Source: a virus
Reading direction: 5' to 3' (one strand)
DNA: 37,698 bases
IMG/VR virus record: IMGVR_UViG_3300032797_000019
Span: 1-37,698 of that record
Numbering within the stretch: the first letter of the stretch is position 1; each line of letters opens with the position of its first letter. The position numbers and the translations under genes are program-made. Shown in pieces: positions 16,501-23,961 of this stretch. The notes under the pieces are model-generated. The model was not told the origin of the DNA. It did no database searches and saw nothing but the letters and a program-made list of their open reading frames with translations.

Positions 16501-17091
16501 TTGTTCTATGATAAGAACTACTACTTAGCTGCTGCTGAGTACGGTAATACTACAAACAATGTAGTCTTTATGTACGACCAAGATAGCAATTGGAAGTTCT
16601 TCAGAGGACTTACAATCAATACGTTCTGTACCTTCTTTACTGATGCCTACTATGGCTCGTCTTTAGTGGGACAGATTGTGAAGTTCATAGCCAGTAATAC
16701 GGTTGGAAACAACACGGATCAAGGCACGAACATCGCTATGGACATGCGTACGAAAGCCTTCTCTAGAGAGCTTATGAGCGAAGAAAAGACTAAGTATCTG
16801 AGACAGGTGATTCTACGTGGACTTGGTACTGGTGCTCGTCTTACGCCTACGTACTCAATAGACGGCGGTACAACTTACCTCCCATTAGTGGATATTGAGA
16901 CAGGTTTACAGTACGTCGACACTATAAACGATGGAAAGATCTTCAGTAGACGCTTTAGCATCATGCCAACTACAAAAGTAGATGGTAAGACGATCATTCT
17001 TAGGGTATATAACAATGATGAATATGGTGTAGAAATCCATACGATTCGTGCTAAATGCTGGATCAGTGATAGAGAGGTATTAAATGGCTAG
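13579..17091 (+). CDS. Large tail nozzle/stabilisation-like protein
   Basis: The largest gene, 1170 residues, beta-rich. The N-terminal 400 residues ('FIEGSYNFVTNVRGVITKRE', 'EFAAYKDRVYFGNG', 'VNHLDRLWVAGVND', 'ISPSVGCADNRSI') look like the beta-propeller proteins that close podovirus tails (P22 gp10 or T7 gp12 type). The middle, about 480-1000, is an insertion of Thr/Ser-rich beta domains that may bind the host. A C-terminal part returns to 'KNYYLAAAEYGNTTNNVVF' and 'VDGKTIILRVYNND'. The stop overlaps the next gene by 8 bases. Role inferred from pattern and place. Confidence 0.75.
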   Translation: MKSVEFTLPAESWKGIVTKYPIDSGFVGADDFIEGSYNFVTNVRGVITKREGGINYNPTLLPAPIEDQYEAVFTTGVRHMLVMSNGTLHYSSGGGTFSSVTSGYSANANMEFAAYKDRVYFGNGVNQPGVYDLGDSYGGNAFVVPKTKVMGAQPPATAPTGTAVAGAGVADGSYKYKVTYMYYGFEESNGSTASSIITTAGPNNQVNLTIPTVTTLYGVTARKIYRAIGPSYDVYTLVGTVSDNTTTTFSDNTTIGTLPIPTDNNVPPVFGLIVNHLDRLWVAGVNDSQSTIYWSEAGLPDVFSAFNFLLCNPKDPIQGLYVYNDRVIVFNKNSMGQILGRTSADFKYSEISPSVGCADNRSIQSRTIQGVPTLIWLSTIGPYEFNGSSINQIGEDIENLFKLNIQQATQVKGKNSESAFTSGTPSEGIERSGGRLTTPNPQKEWDDQVEWEETNAAYVTVATKDAGDIKVPLATSPAYSTGTSSNTVVSGSNLQIPTQANFTGETTSRYTQINLTASRKIMATPIIPTVSGTMTQINLDFTGWHITYSDLENPANFSVRLRVYGDSAGTPSGDLYVGPLIPTGSATGIESVSIPMTGGQRYWIAWECNPSAGFWTKIPMRMHPSISIPGPWIASGGWGLAGTTGGGSWVPMGTTGNANTAFAYNYSYVANAIAGSGIWYSPVYDSKALNAVPTTVTHTASFPSGTSTVTTVATCSNGNFSSPTAYSEQTFANLNGVGTITTITPQRYWLIKVQIVSTDNRYTATVNPVTLKFTQTVQWTSAPINHNAPEFAGIAGHDVLTLDSLTYTGTAPGGTSVTLEVATSADNITYSSYTDRTLATPNKWSKVRVTLSSDAANVTTPTVSRLEYTWTLRSTFVSSVIDTGAVPAGWELFQTDAIDNGGTLLFEFKSAASVPGLVGATWYTVTNGEFIAVPAYQYAQWRVTITSTNTHLPTVDSITINWFIQTATSIRVASLFYDKNYYLAAAEYGNTTNNVVFMYDQDSNWKFFRGLTINTFCTFFTDAYYGSSLVGQIVKFIASNTVGNNTDQGTNIAMDMRTKAFSRELMSEEKTKYLRQVILRGLGTGARLTPTYSIDGGTTYLPLVDIETGLQYVDTINDGKIFSRRFSIMPTTKVDGKTIILRVYNNDEYGVEIHTIRAKCWISDREVLNG

Positions 17092-17338
17092 ACAACAACG
17101 TAGGCCATTAGCTCCTCCCTTAGAAACAGATAAACTCTTTAGGGACTATACAGCAGTAATTCAAGATAACTTAGATGAGCTCTTTAATGTTGCTCATGTG
17201 CATACAGTGCGAACAACCGTTCCATTAGCTAGTGAAGGATCAGTTGGAGATATTGTTATAGTTAATTTAACAGGAACTTATTACATCTACGCTAAAGTAG
17301 ATAGTGCTGTTTGGAAGAAAACAGCAGCATTAAGTTAA
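17084..17338 (+). CDS. Small hypothetical tail-region protein
   Basis: An 84-residue protein with a basic start (MARQQRRPLAPP), a helical middle, and a C-terminal beta part ('GSVGDIVIVNLTGTYYIYAK') that resembles a short fibre-tip or attachment module. The ATG lies within the end of the tail nozzle gene (AGAGAGGTATTAA before it). No family is certain. Confidence 0.65.
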   Translation: MARQQRRPLAPPLETDKLFRDYTAVIQDNLDELFNVAHVHTVRTTVPLASEGSVGDIVIVNLTGTYYIYAKVDSAVWKKTAALS

Positions 17339-17350
17339 AGGAGTAATACA

Positions 17351-18142
17351 ATGGCTTGGGGAACAGCATTAGCAGCAGGTGCATCAGTTTTAGGTGGATT
17401 AATGTCACGCAAAGGGGGAGGAGCTGCTAGTCCTCCAGATATCACACAGCAGTTATCAGAAGCAAGGAAACTAAGAGAAAAACAGGGACGGGCTGTACAA
17501 GATACGTATGCCCGATTACCTGGCCTTACCCAAGACTACTCTGCCCAAACCCAGGCTGGGATAGAGGACATTCGAAATCGTGTAGGTGAAGGAAGCCAAC
17601 AGTATCTTGGAGACATTGGACAGAATGTCGAACAAACTAAGGATGCTCTACGGCGTTCTTTGTATGGCAATACTTTCAGCGGTGTGCCTGCGGCTATGCA
17701 AGCCGTGAGAGAAGCAGGGGCTGCTGGGGCTGGAGTAGGTAGTGGAGCATACCTTCGTGGCGTAGAGGGAGTAGGAGAGAATATAGCACAACGTCTAGCT
17801 ACAGGAGAGCAGGATATTCAGGCTAAGGGATTAGAAACAATGGCCGATGCTCGTACTCGTACTTATGATACATTCTCAAATCTTGAGTCTAAACTAGGCT
17901 CAGCTAACCTAGATCGCATCGCTAAGGTTATGGATACTGGTAGAGCAGATGAATTGCAACGGTTATCATTAGAAATGGGACTTAATGAAGAAGAAACACA
18001 GAGTCTTATTGATCTAATGAACTTTCAACAGTCTGGTAAATTAGCTTCAGAAACAGCAGCGAATCAAAATAAGAACGATTTAAGTAATGCATTGCTAGGT
18101 ATTGGTGGTCAAATTGCTGGAAGCTACTTTAGTAAGAAATAA
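17351..18142 (+). CDS. Internal virion (DNA ejection) protein A
   Basis: A 263-residue Ala/Gly/Gln-rich protein. It starts with a hydrophobic, Gly-rich helix (residues 2-17, TALAAGASVLGGLM), continues as long helical stretches, and ends with another Gly/Ala helix (about 245-258). This plan resembles podovirus internal core proteins that leave the head with the DNA and form a channel across the envelope (T7 gp14/P22 gp7 class by analogy). It opens a block of three such genes. Start after AAAGGAGTAATACA. Confidence 0.65.
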   Translation: MAWGTALAAGASVLGGLMSRKGGGAASPPDITQQLSEARKLREKQGRAVQDTYARLPGLTQDYSAQTQAGIEDIRNRVGEGSQQYLGDIGQNVEQTKDALRRSLYGNTFSGVPAAMQAVREAGAAGAGVGSGAYLRGVEGVGENIAQRLATGEQDIQAKGLETMADARTRTYDTFSNLESKLGSANLDRIAKVMDTGRADELQRLSLEMGLNEEETQSLIDLMNFQQSGKLASETAANQNKNDLSNALLGIGGQIAGSYFSKK

Positions 18143-18153
18143 GGAGTAATGTC

Positions 18154-18909
18154 ATGGCTCTTAATGTAAATCGAAATCTTCCTTCCTTCAGTGAGATGTT
18201 CTCTGCTATGCAGAATAAAGACAGCCTAGCTGAAGCGATTAAATCTGGCTATCAAGGCTACTTGTCTGGTGTAGAATCTACTAGAAAGGGTCGAGAAAGT
18301 GAGGCTGAGATAGAATTGAAATCTGCTCAAGCCAAAGAAGCTTTATCTAAAGCCAACGCTGATCCTATGAAGGATTACACTGACATTAGGGCCCTTGCGC
18401 CCAATCTTACCAAAGAACAATATGATACATTGGCTGCTACTGCTACGCCATTAGGTGACAAACTGATGGTAAAGAAAAGTGAAGTAGCTAATATGATTCC
18501 ATTAGTAAAGGAACAAGGTACTGAACGACGGGCTGAACTTGCTAGGGCAGAGCAAGAAAAAGCTAGACTTGCTGCTGAGAAACGACAGTTAGATGTTATT
18601 AAGGCTCTATCTGATAGACAACAGAAAGCTTTAGATGCTGCTAATGCAAAACAAGAACAGGCTCAAGCCTTACAAACATCCCAGGCAGAATTAAAAGAAG
18701 CAGAGAAACGTCCTGGACTTATGAAAGGTGTAGATTACTTCTTTAATACCGCACAACAACAGCGGATTAAAGCTGCTCAACAGATTAGAGATAGAGCTTT
18801 ACGATTACAACCTGGAGAGACAGAGATGGTGGGGCCTGATGGCATAGTCATTGCTGTGCAGCCAGAAGAAATTGCAGAATATATGCAGAAAGGATACCAC
18901 CAGAGATAA
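18154..18909 (+). CDS. Internal virion protein B, coiled coil
   Basis: A 251-residue Ala/Glu/Lys/Gln-rich protein with a long coiled coil at about 115-195 ('ELARAEQEKARLAAEKRQLD' and onward). The C-terminus is compact ('LQPGETEMVGPDGIVIAVQP'). It sits between the other two internal-protein candidates and probably packs inside the head and is ejected with the DNA. The ribosome site AAGGAGTAATGTC is strong. No named family. Confidence 0.65.
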   Translation: MALNVNRNLPSFSEMFSAMQNKDSLAEAIKSGYQGYLSGVESTRKGRESEAEIELKSAQAKEALSKANADPMKDYTDIRALAPNLTKEQYDTLAATATPLGDKLMVKKSEVANMIPLVKEQGTERRAELARAEQEKARLAAEKRQLDVIKALSDRQQKALDAANAKQEQAQALQTSQAELKEAEKRPGLMKGVDYFFNTAQQQRIKAAQQIRDRALRLQPGETEMVGPDGIVIAVQPEEIAEYMQKGYHQR

Positions 18910-18912
18910 TCA

Positions 18913-21615
18913 ATGGCTAGAATACTAGGAAAGTTAGATCAAGAAGGTAATATCGTTCCTGAACAACAGGAAGATAGTATCGTTAATAAGCTTGCTTCTA
19001 AGATAGAATCTGTTACTAAACCTATAGGACAGGCAGTAGAGAAAGTTACTGCTCCTATTGGACAAGTGGCTGGCCGTATGATTTCAGTCGCTGAATCTAC
19101 ACCTCCTATTGCTAGGCCATTAGCTGAAGCTGCTATCGCTCCAGTAAGAGTCCTTCAAGGTGCTGGCATGGCACTAGGTGCCCTAGAAAAGGGTGGTGAA
19201 ATGGCTGCTGAAGAACTAGGCAAAGCTGGGGTTAATCCTAATATAGCTGCTGGTGTTGGTACGTTGATATCCAAGGCTCCAGACATTATAGGTACAATCA
19301 CAGGTGGTGGACAACTCATTAAACTGGCAGGTAAGTCTGCTGCTCGTAAGGCTGCTCTTAGAGCGCTGAATGACAGTGCTGCTGATATTGCCAAACTTCC
19401 CACACAAGTACCCCTTCCATTAGGCGAAGTAGAGAACGTGGTTAAACCTATAATGAAATTAGAGAAGATGACGGCAGCGATTAAGAAGCCTACAGGTGAG
19501 ATTGTCTCAGGCCATGGTAGATCAGTAGCTCAGATTCAACGAGAGATGTTTGATCTAGAGAAGGCAGGACAACCAGAAGCTGCACATAAACTCTTTGAAG
19601 ATACAGTAAAAGCTAAAGGCTTAATGAATGCTGAGGGTAAGTTCTTAACACCAGACGAAGCTATTAAACTATTAGAAGGACAAGGACAGGCTGCTCAAAA
19701 AGGCTTTGCTAGAGAACTTCCTTTTATCTCTAGTAAGTCAGGTATTACACCAAAGCCTGTACTTCCAGCTAAAGATGCTATTAAATTCACACGACAAGAT
19801 GTACTAGATTTGAATAAGAAAGCTGGATTAAAACTACAAGTACCTGAAGAACAAATAAGTTTGTTTAAGAAACCTGTATCTAAAGGCGTTCCTACTGAGC
19901 CTATTGTTGAACCTCCACTGCCCAGTAAGTATCTACCTGGAGCAGAAGTACGCCTTGCGTCATTCAAAGAAACTCCAGCTACGGAGATAGGCAAACGTAA
20001 CCCTCTAACGTCTAGAGTAGAGTATAATAAGAAACTAGGTAAACTTGAGGATACGGCTTATCAACAGTATAAAGTCATGGGTGAGCAGGCTAATAAGGCT
20101 GAAGAAGCCACAAATGCTATTAGACGTAGTGCGATTCCAGAGTTCAAGCCTAAGTCTATTGAGTCAGAAACTCTGTTTAATTATATTGAGAATCCTAATA
20201 AGACTGAGTTTATGAATCAACTTACTAATGCTGATCCTACATTAGCACAGCAGATAAAGGTGATCGAGCCTAGGGTTAGACAGATTTATGACGAGCTATT
20301 GAACAAAGTGAATAGGGTGAGACAGGCTGAAGGATTAGCCCCTATTGTTAGACGTGAGAACTATGTCACACACTTTGATGAAATTTCTATTCTAGATGCC
20401 ATCGGAGAGTTACGAAAGGTGGGAACACCAGAAGGTACGGAACTAGCACAGGCTATCATACGTAGTTCAGAAGAAGTGGCGAAGGGTACGAAATTCGCAC
20501 ACGTTGCTGACATTACGTTTAGGCACATTAGGAGAGCGTTAGGACAAGACACTGAAAAGGATGCTGTCTCCGCATTAGCGAGATACAGCAAAGCCGCTAA
20601 TAACTACATTCATATGCAGCCCGTAGTGAATGAGATGCACGAATCAGCTAATCTGCTTAAAGCTAGGGCGCCTAATGCAGCTAAGTATATTGAAGATCAG
20701 GCTGATTTCTTAGCTGGAAAAACACAGTTCTTAGATCAAGCGTTAGAGGATATGTTTGGAAAGGAAGCGACAAATCTGCTCTATAAGATAAGCAGTAATG
20801 CAAAGAGCAACATTCTATTAGGACGTGCCAGCACCATCCTTCATCAGGCTCAGGGATTACTCCCTACCGTGGCTGACAATAGCCTGAATAGCGTAAGGAA
20901 GGGCATGAGCAGCTTGTTTAATACGAAGATGGAGGACTTTGCCTTGGCCAATAGTAATACGTTGCAGGCTAGGGCGTTGGATGCAGCCTCTAGAAAGATA
21001 GGAGCAGGTCCTGTACGTAAATCCTTACAGTGGATGCTGTATCAGGCTGACTATCAGTTCGCTAAATTGTCCTGGTTTACTAGACTCCATGAGCTTAGAG
21101 CGAAGGGATTGCCGTTAGATCAGGCTATTAAAGGGGCAGAAGAATTTGCAGCCATGTCCCAAGGACACACTTCCTTGGTCAATACGCCTCCCTTGCTTAG
21201 GGCTAAGGCTGTACAGGAAGCAGCAGCCTTCCAGAATCAGGCTGTAGCGAACGCTAGGTATTTGTCACAGCACGTTTGGAAGGGCAAGAAGCCAGTGGAA
21301 GCAGCACAAGCAACCCTTAAATTAGGTACAATGCTCTATACCTTACAGGCTGTAGAGGAAGCATTGCTAGACAAGCAGAAACGTACCGGAATTGTAGAGC
21401 AGTTCGCTCCTATGATGTCTGCTTTGACAAGAGGGTTAACAGGTCCAGGTATGAGTGTGCTTATAAATCCATTAAAGGCTAAGACTACAGATTCCTTTAT
21501 CAAAGCAGCTATTAAGTCAGCGTTCTTAGCTCAGAATGTTATCCCTGCTGGTGGATTAGTAGGCGAGTATGTGGCTAAAGGAGTAGTGGGAGAGCCACAG
21601 AATACTGGAGAATAG
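18913..21615 (+). CDS. Large internal virion (DNA ejection) protein C
   Basis: A 900-residue helical protein, Ala/Lys/Glu-rich, the size class of the largest core proteins of podoviruses. The first 190 residues contain amphipathic and Gly/Ala-rich helices ('IAAGVGTLISKAPDIIGTIT', 'GGGQLIKLAGKSAARKAALR'). The middle has 'RENYVTHFDEISILDAIGEL' and long helices. A hydrophobic pattern near the end ('TLKLGTMLYTLQAVEEALLD') could insert in membrane. No lysozyme or transglycosylase motif is visible. The role is inferred from its place as third in the ejection-protein block. Confidence 0.65.
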   Translation: MARILGKLDQEGNIVPEQQEDSIVNKLASKIESVTKPIGQAVEKVTAPIGQVAGRMISVAESTPPIARPLAEAAIAPVRVLQGAGMALGALEKGGEMAAEELGKAGVNPNIAAGVGTLISKAPDIIGTITGGGQLIKLAGKSAARKAALRALNDSAADIAKLPTQVPLPLGEVENVVKPIMKLEKMTAAIKKPTGEIVSGHGRSVAQIQREMFDLEKAGQPEAAHKLFEDTVKAKGLMNAEGKFLTPDEAIKLLEGQGQAAQKGFARELPFISSKSGITPKPVLPAKDAIKFTRQDVLDLNKKAGLKLQVPEEQISLFKKPVSKGVPTEPIVEPPLPSKYLPGAEVRLASFKETPATEIGKRNPLTSRVEYNKKLGKLEDTAYQQYKVMGEQANKAEEATNAIRRSAIPEFKPKSIESETLFNYIENPNKTEFMNQLTNADPTLAQQIKVIEPRVRQIYDELLNKVNRVRQAEGLAPIVRRENYVTHFDEISILDAIGELRKVGTPEGTELAQAIIRSSEEVAKGTKFAHVADITFRHIRRALGQDTEKDAVSALARYSKAANNYIHMQPVVNEMHESANLLKARAPNAAKYIEDQADFLAGKTQFLDQALEDMFGKEATNLLYKISSNAKSNILLGRASTILHQAQGLLPTVADNSLNSVRKGMSSLFNTKMEDFALANSNTLQARALDAASRKIGAGPVRKSLQWMLYQADYQFAKLSWFTRLHELRAKGLPLDQAIKGAEEFAAMSQGHTSLVNTPPLLRAKAVQEAAAFQNQAVANARYLSQHVWKGKKPVEAAQATLKLGTMLYTLQAVEEALLDKQKRTGIVEQFAPMMSALTRGLTGPGMSVLINPLKAKTTDSFIKAAIKSAFLAQNVIPAGGLVGEYVAKGVVGEPQNTGE

Positions 21616-21616
21616 T

Positions 21617-21787
21617 ATGAGCATGAAGCAATTAGAAATCGAGATTGTTAACCATTTAAAAGAAGCCCCTATTGTTAAAGCACATCTACAAACGTTAGAT
21701 TGGAAGATGAATTGGGTGATGGGACTAATCAGTGCCACCTTTGTAGCCACACTTGGGGCTTTATTGGCTTTAATGATTAGGAGATAA
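21617..21787 (+). CDS. Holin-like small membrane protein
   Basis: A 56-residue protein with an N-terminal amphipathic helix ('KQLEIEIVNHLKEA') and one C-terminal membrane segment (about 34-54, 'VMGLISATFVATLGALLALM') ending in RR. This plan resembles the XhlA class of haemolysin/holin accessory proteins. The ATG lies one base after the stop of the previous gene, and a GGAG at 21607-21610 serves it. It begins the probable lysis cassette. The function is inferred. Confidence 0.65.
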   Translation: MSMKQLEIEIVNHLKEAPIVKAHLQTLDWKMNWVMGLISATFVATLGALLALMIRR

Positions 21788-21789
21788 TT

Positions 21790-21954
21790 ATGCCTTATCC
21801 ACAGAGTTATGATAAACAGGATGTTGTACGTGCAGTTATGCACAAGTACAAGAAAGGCTCATTAAAGTCTGGTGGGTCTAAGAGTGAAGTGCAAGATAGG
21901 AAACAGGCTATTGCTATTGCACTGTCGGAGGGTAAGAAATACGGCCATAAGTAA
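21790..21954 (+). CDS. DUF6496-like small protein
   Basis: A 54-residue basic protein. The course 'VMHKYKKGSLKSGG' followed by 'VQDRKQAIAIALSEGKK' matches the small phage and bacterial proteins grouped as DUF6496, whose function is not known. The ATG lies two bases after the previous stop and uses TTAGGAGATAATT. It is a compact helical protein and may bind nucleic acid because of its charge, but that is a guess. Confidence 0.75.
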   Translation: MPYPQSYDKQDVVRAVMHKYKKGSLKSGGSKSEVQDRKQAIAIALSEGKKYGHK

Positions 21955-21965
21955 GGTGGTGTGTC

Positions 21966-22124
21966 ATGCCGATGTGTCCGAAGTGTAAAAGAAAGCGGCG
22001 TGTGATAGAGAAGTTAGAACGACAGAATGGAAAGAAATACTTTATTGGACGCTGTATTAGTTGTAAAACACCTGTTGAAATGGAAGAATACAAGAATGAA
22101 CGAAATCCTAAACTTGAGTCTTAA
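21966..22124 (+). CDS. Zinc-ribbon mini-protein
   Basis: A 52-residue protein with two cysteine pairs, CPKC at 4-7 and CISC at 30-33, set in a strand-turn pattern typical of a rubredoxin-type zinc ribbon. It is basic between the pairs. AAGGTGGTGTGTC precedes the ATG. It overlaps the DUF5675 gene by 29 bases. The role is unknown; such ribbons often bind nucleic acid or protein partners. Confidence 0.7.
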   Translation: MPMCPKCKRKRRVIEKLERQNGKKYFIGRCISCKTPVEMEEYKNERNPKLES

Positions 22125-22491
22125 GCGCACCGTATTCTATAGTGACTGCACCATCGGAGAACTTTACTCTAACGGGCAGTTTGAATGTTTCACTCTTGAG
22201 GATGTGCCTAGAACTGAGAAAGTCTACGGTCAGACGGCTATCCCTGTAGGTGAGTATAGGATAACCGTTGATTACTCGAATAGATTTAAACGTCATCTTC
22301 CTCTGCTTCATAATGTTCCTCAGTTTGAAGGAGTTCGGATTCATCCTGGTAATACGGCAAAGGATACGGAAGGTTGTATTCTAGTGGGCAGGAAAGTGAA
22401 TGGTCATTCAATTGAAGAATCTCGCCTGGCATTTAACTCTCTCTTTCCCAAGATAGAAGCTGCTTCACAATGTTCCATAACGATTTCTTAA
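22096..22491 (+). CDS. DUF5675 family protein, lysis enzyme candidate
   Basis: A 131-residue protein of the DUF5675 family. It shows 'SLKRTVFYSDCTIGELYSNG', 'TAIPVGEYRITV', 'FKRHLPLLHNVPQFEGVRIH' and the hallmark 'RIHPGNTAKDTEGCILVG' (81-98). The H-x-G and G-C-I parts of that hallmark recall the H...(S/T)xGC motif of L,D-transpeptidases (YkuD), so action on peptidoglycan is possible but unproven. No other endolysin is seen in the window, and it follows a holin-like gene. The start at 22096 was chosen over 22027, which would lie deep within the zinc-ribbon gene. Confidence 0.8.
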   Translation: MNEILNLSLKRTVFYSDCTIGELYSNGQFECFTLEDVPRTEKVYGQTAIPVGEYRITVDYSNRFKRHLPLLHNVPQFEGVRIHPGNTAKDTEGCILVGRKVNGHSIEESRLAFNSLFPKIEAASQCSITIS

Positions 22492-22585
22492 TAGGCTTAA
22501 ACACTACCTTCCCTGATTTAGTTAAACGCAATTCTGACTGAGTCCCATCTGAATAAACAATAGTACCGATCTTTCTAGATGACAT
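22406..22585 (-). CDS. Small hypothetical protein, last gene of the leftward operon
   Basis: A 59-residue basic protein (MSSRKIGTIVYSDGTQSELR and onward) with a beta-like N-terminus and a helical C-terminus. A very strong AAGGAGG lies eight bases before its ATG, inside the end of the upstream gene. Its last 86 bases run antisense to the end of the DUF5675 gene, so the two operons overlap tail to tail. Function unknown. Confidence 0.65.
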
Positions 22586-22859
22586 GTAAATCCTCCTTGG
22601 TCATAGGCTGTCGTACAAAGTGTCCATCCTTCCACACACCTAATCCAGCATCATCAGCATAGTATGTAGCCTTGTTACCGAAGTGTGTAGTTAAAGCTGA
22701 GTCCTCTTTTAATGGCACACCTATGGCTAAAGCCCCATCCATAGCTCGGTTAAACATACCCCCTGCATAGCTTTGCCTACCATCTGCATAGCGTCTAGCC
22801 ATCCAGTGAATGTCTAAGATGATAGATTGTAGTTTCTGGCAGCGTTCACAGTCTTTCAT
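22575..22859 (-). CDS. Hypothetical protein with CxxC motif
   Basis: A 94-residue protein beginning 'MKDCERCQKLQSIILDIHWM'. The start at 22859 is fixed by AGGAG upstream and by ATGA overlap with the previous gene. One CxxC pair (4-7) and a conserved-looking 'ALAIGVPLKEDSALTTHFGN' segment are visible. No family or function is recognised. Confidence 0.7.
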   Translation of the reverse strand: MKDCERCQKLQSIILDIHWMARRYADGRQSYAGGMFNRAMDGALAIGVPLKEDSALTTHFGNKATYYADDAGLGVWKDGHFVRQPMTKEDLHVI

Positions 22860-23002
22860 TCGAAATCTCCTATGTGACCTTTTTTCCAGCAGGATAGTAA
22901 TTCTTTTAACGTTGTAGACCAGCAATTTTTTCTACAAATGAATAGAAATACGCCGTATTCTTTGAATCGTTTTCGTACCGTTCTCCAAGGCGGGCATTTC
23001 AT
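22856..23002 (-). CDS. Basic mini-protein
   Basis: A 48-residue, strongly basic protein with cysteines at 3, 23, 27 and 38. Both ends overlap neighbours by ATGA, and GGAGG lies nine bases before the ATG, so it is very likely translated. Cysteine spacing is not that of a standard ribbon. Function unknown. Confidence 0.65.
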   Translation of the reverse strand: MKCPPWRTVRKRFKEYGVFLFICRKNCWSTTLKELLSCWKKGHIGDFE

Positions 23003-23280
23003 CTAAACAACCTCCATCCTCTAGGCTTATACTTAGTTATAATACACAATGCTATAATACAGAATACTAAGGCAGCTATCTCTAAGGCCATCCCCACCCA
23101 GTTACTATAGATCATAAGACCTACAATAGTGAACACGTACTTGATTAGCTTGTAAAGATACGCAGAAGATGACACATCCTTGCTATGTTTTGTACGTAAA
23201 GTCTTAGCGATCTGCTTCCAATAGCTGAGGAGTTCCAATAGAACAGCAATAGCTACACAGAAGATTCCTATAGTATGCAT
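22999..23280 (-). CDS. SemiSWEET/PQ-loop-like small membrane transporter
   Basis: A 93-residue protein with three hydrophobic segments (about 3-20, 40-56 and 60-83). SemiSWEET sugar transporters are 85-100 residues with three helices and work as dimers. The loop after the first helix, 'YWKQIAKTLRTKHSKDVSSS' (20-39), matches the family pattern 'PQ..K..KTKS..D(V/I)S', with WKQ in place of PQ. The start at 23280 has AGGAGC upstream; a longer reading to 23385 is rejected. The likely role is small-solute passage across the inner membrane, or a reused helix bundle. To my knowledge such genes are rare in phages. The substrate is unknown. Confidence 0.6.
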   Translation of the reverse strand: MHTIGIFCVAIAVLLELLSYWKQIAKTLRTKHSKDVSSSAYLYKLIKYVFTIVGLMIYSNWVGMALEIAALVFCIIALCIITKYKPRGWRLFR

Positions 23281-23281
23281 C

Positions 23282-23452
23282 TTAAGCTCCTGGTGGTGTC
23301 TTATTGCTCCATGGAATACCCATGTTAGGCTTCTCATCCTCATCCATTTCAATGTAGGTTCTAAAACACTGAGGACATCTACCACACCAGTCTAATTTAT
23401 CAGCAGCGAAGTACTGTTGACACATCACACATATCACACCTAATGTCTGCAT
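23282..23452 (-). CDS. Zinc-ribbon mini-protein
   Basis: A 56-residue protein with CVMC at 8-11 and C23-x2-C26-x2-C29, enough for one zinc site and a spare cysteine, then a Pro-rich acidic tail. The ATG overlaps the stop of the upstream gene (TAATG), and the stop is just ahead of the SemiSWEET-like start. Function unknown. Confidence 0.7.
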   Translation of the reverse strand: MQTLGVICVMCQQYFAADKLDWCGRCPQCFRTYIEMDEDEKPNMGIPWSNKTPPGA

Positions 23453-23703
23453 TATTTATTCTCCATTACAATCTCAACATCTTTAGGTTGCTCAATGATC
23501 TGAGCCTGACCATCTTGTATCTGTATTACTACTTTCTTCTTACGTGTGCGCTTCGTAGTCTTACGTTGGTCTTGTTCCATGTCATAGAAGTACTCTTTGA
23601 CAAGGATGGCAAATGTAGCCATGCCGAATAGAAGCTCTCCAGTTAAAATAGCAAACAACCAAAGAGGTTCCCATATGCCGAGGTACAGATTAAGACCTAG
23701 CAT
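23452..23703 (-). CDS. Single-pass membrane protein with basic tail
   Basis: An 83-residue protein with a long hydrophobic N-terminal part (about 4-36, 'WLFAILTGELLFGMATFAIL') followed by the very basic 'RKTTKRTRKKK' and a beta-like acidic tail. The basic stretch after the helix suggests the C-terminus faces the cytoplasm. The gene is in the middle of a run of small membrane genes. No family is recognised. Confidence 0.7.
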   Translation of the reverse strand: MLGLNLYLGIWEPLWLFAILTGELLFGMATFAILVKEYFYDMEQDQRKTTKRTRKKKVVIQIQDGQAQIIEQPKDVEIVMENK

Positions 23704-23830
23704 TTTTAGCCTCCTTCTTAAGCTTACGTGCTATTGTCTTGTTGTACTGAAACACTTTGTTACGCTCACTCTTTCTAGTCTTACGACTAGGAGTATCTTT
23801 CTCTGTTAGGTAAGGCTTATACGCGCTCAT
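23690..23830 (-). CDS. Lysine/arginine-rich mini-protein
   Basis: A 46-residue protein, about one third Lys/Arg (MSAYKPYLTEKDTPSRKTRK and onward), overlapping the next gene by 14 bases. GAGGAATAACC precedes the ATG. It may bind nucleic acid because of its charge; nothing more can be said. Confidence 0.55.
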   Translation of the reverse strand: MSAYKPYLTEKDTPSRKTRKSERNKVFQYNKTIARKLKKEAKNARS

Positions 23831-23832
23831 GG

Positions 23833-23961
23833 TTATTCCTCATAGTATCCATTGTGTCTACAAATCGTATCGAATACGATAGTTGATAGTAAGAAAGTTA
23901 CTGTAAACGTTAGAACGATAAGCAGTATTCTTTTTACCACACTAACACCATCCAAATGCAT
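23833..23961 (-). CDS. Tiny membrane protein
   Basis: A 42-residue reading with a hydrophobic helix at about 11-30 (RILLIVLTFTVTFLLSTIVF). It overlaps the upstream 27-residue peptide in another frame by 28 bases. The ATG at 23961 has only a weak ribosome site, and a GTG at 23940 could be the true start. The stop is two bases from the next ATG. Confidence 0.5.
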   Translation of the reverse strand: MHLDGVSVVKRILLIVLTFTVTFLLSTIVFDTICRHNGYYEE

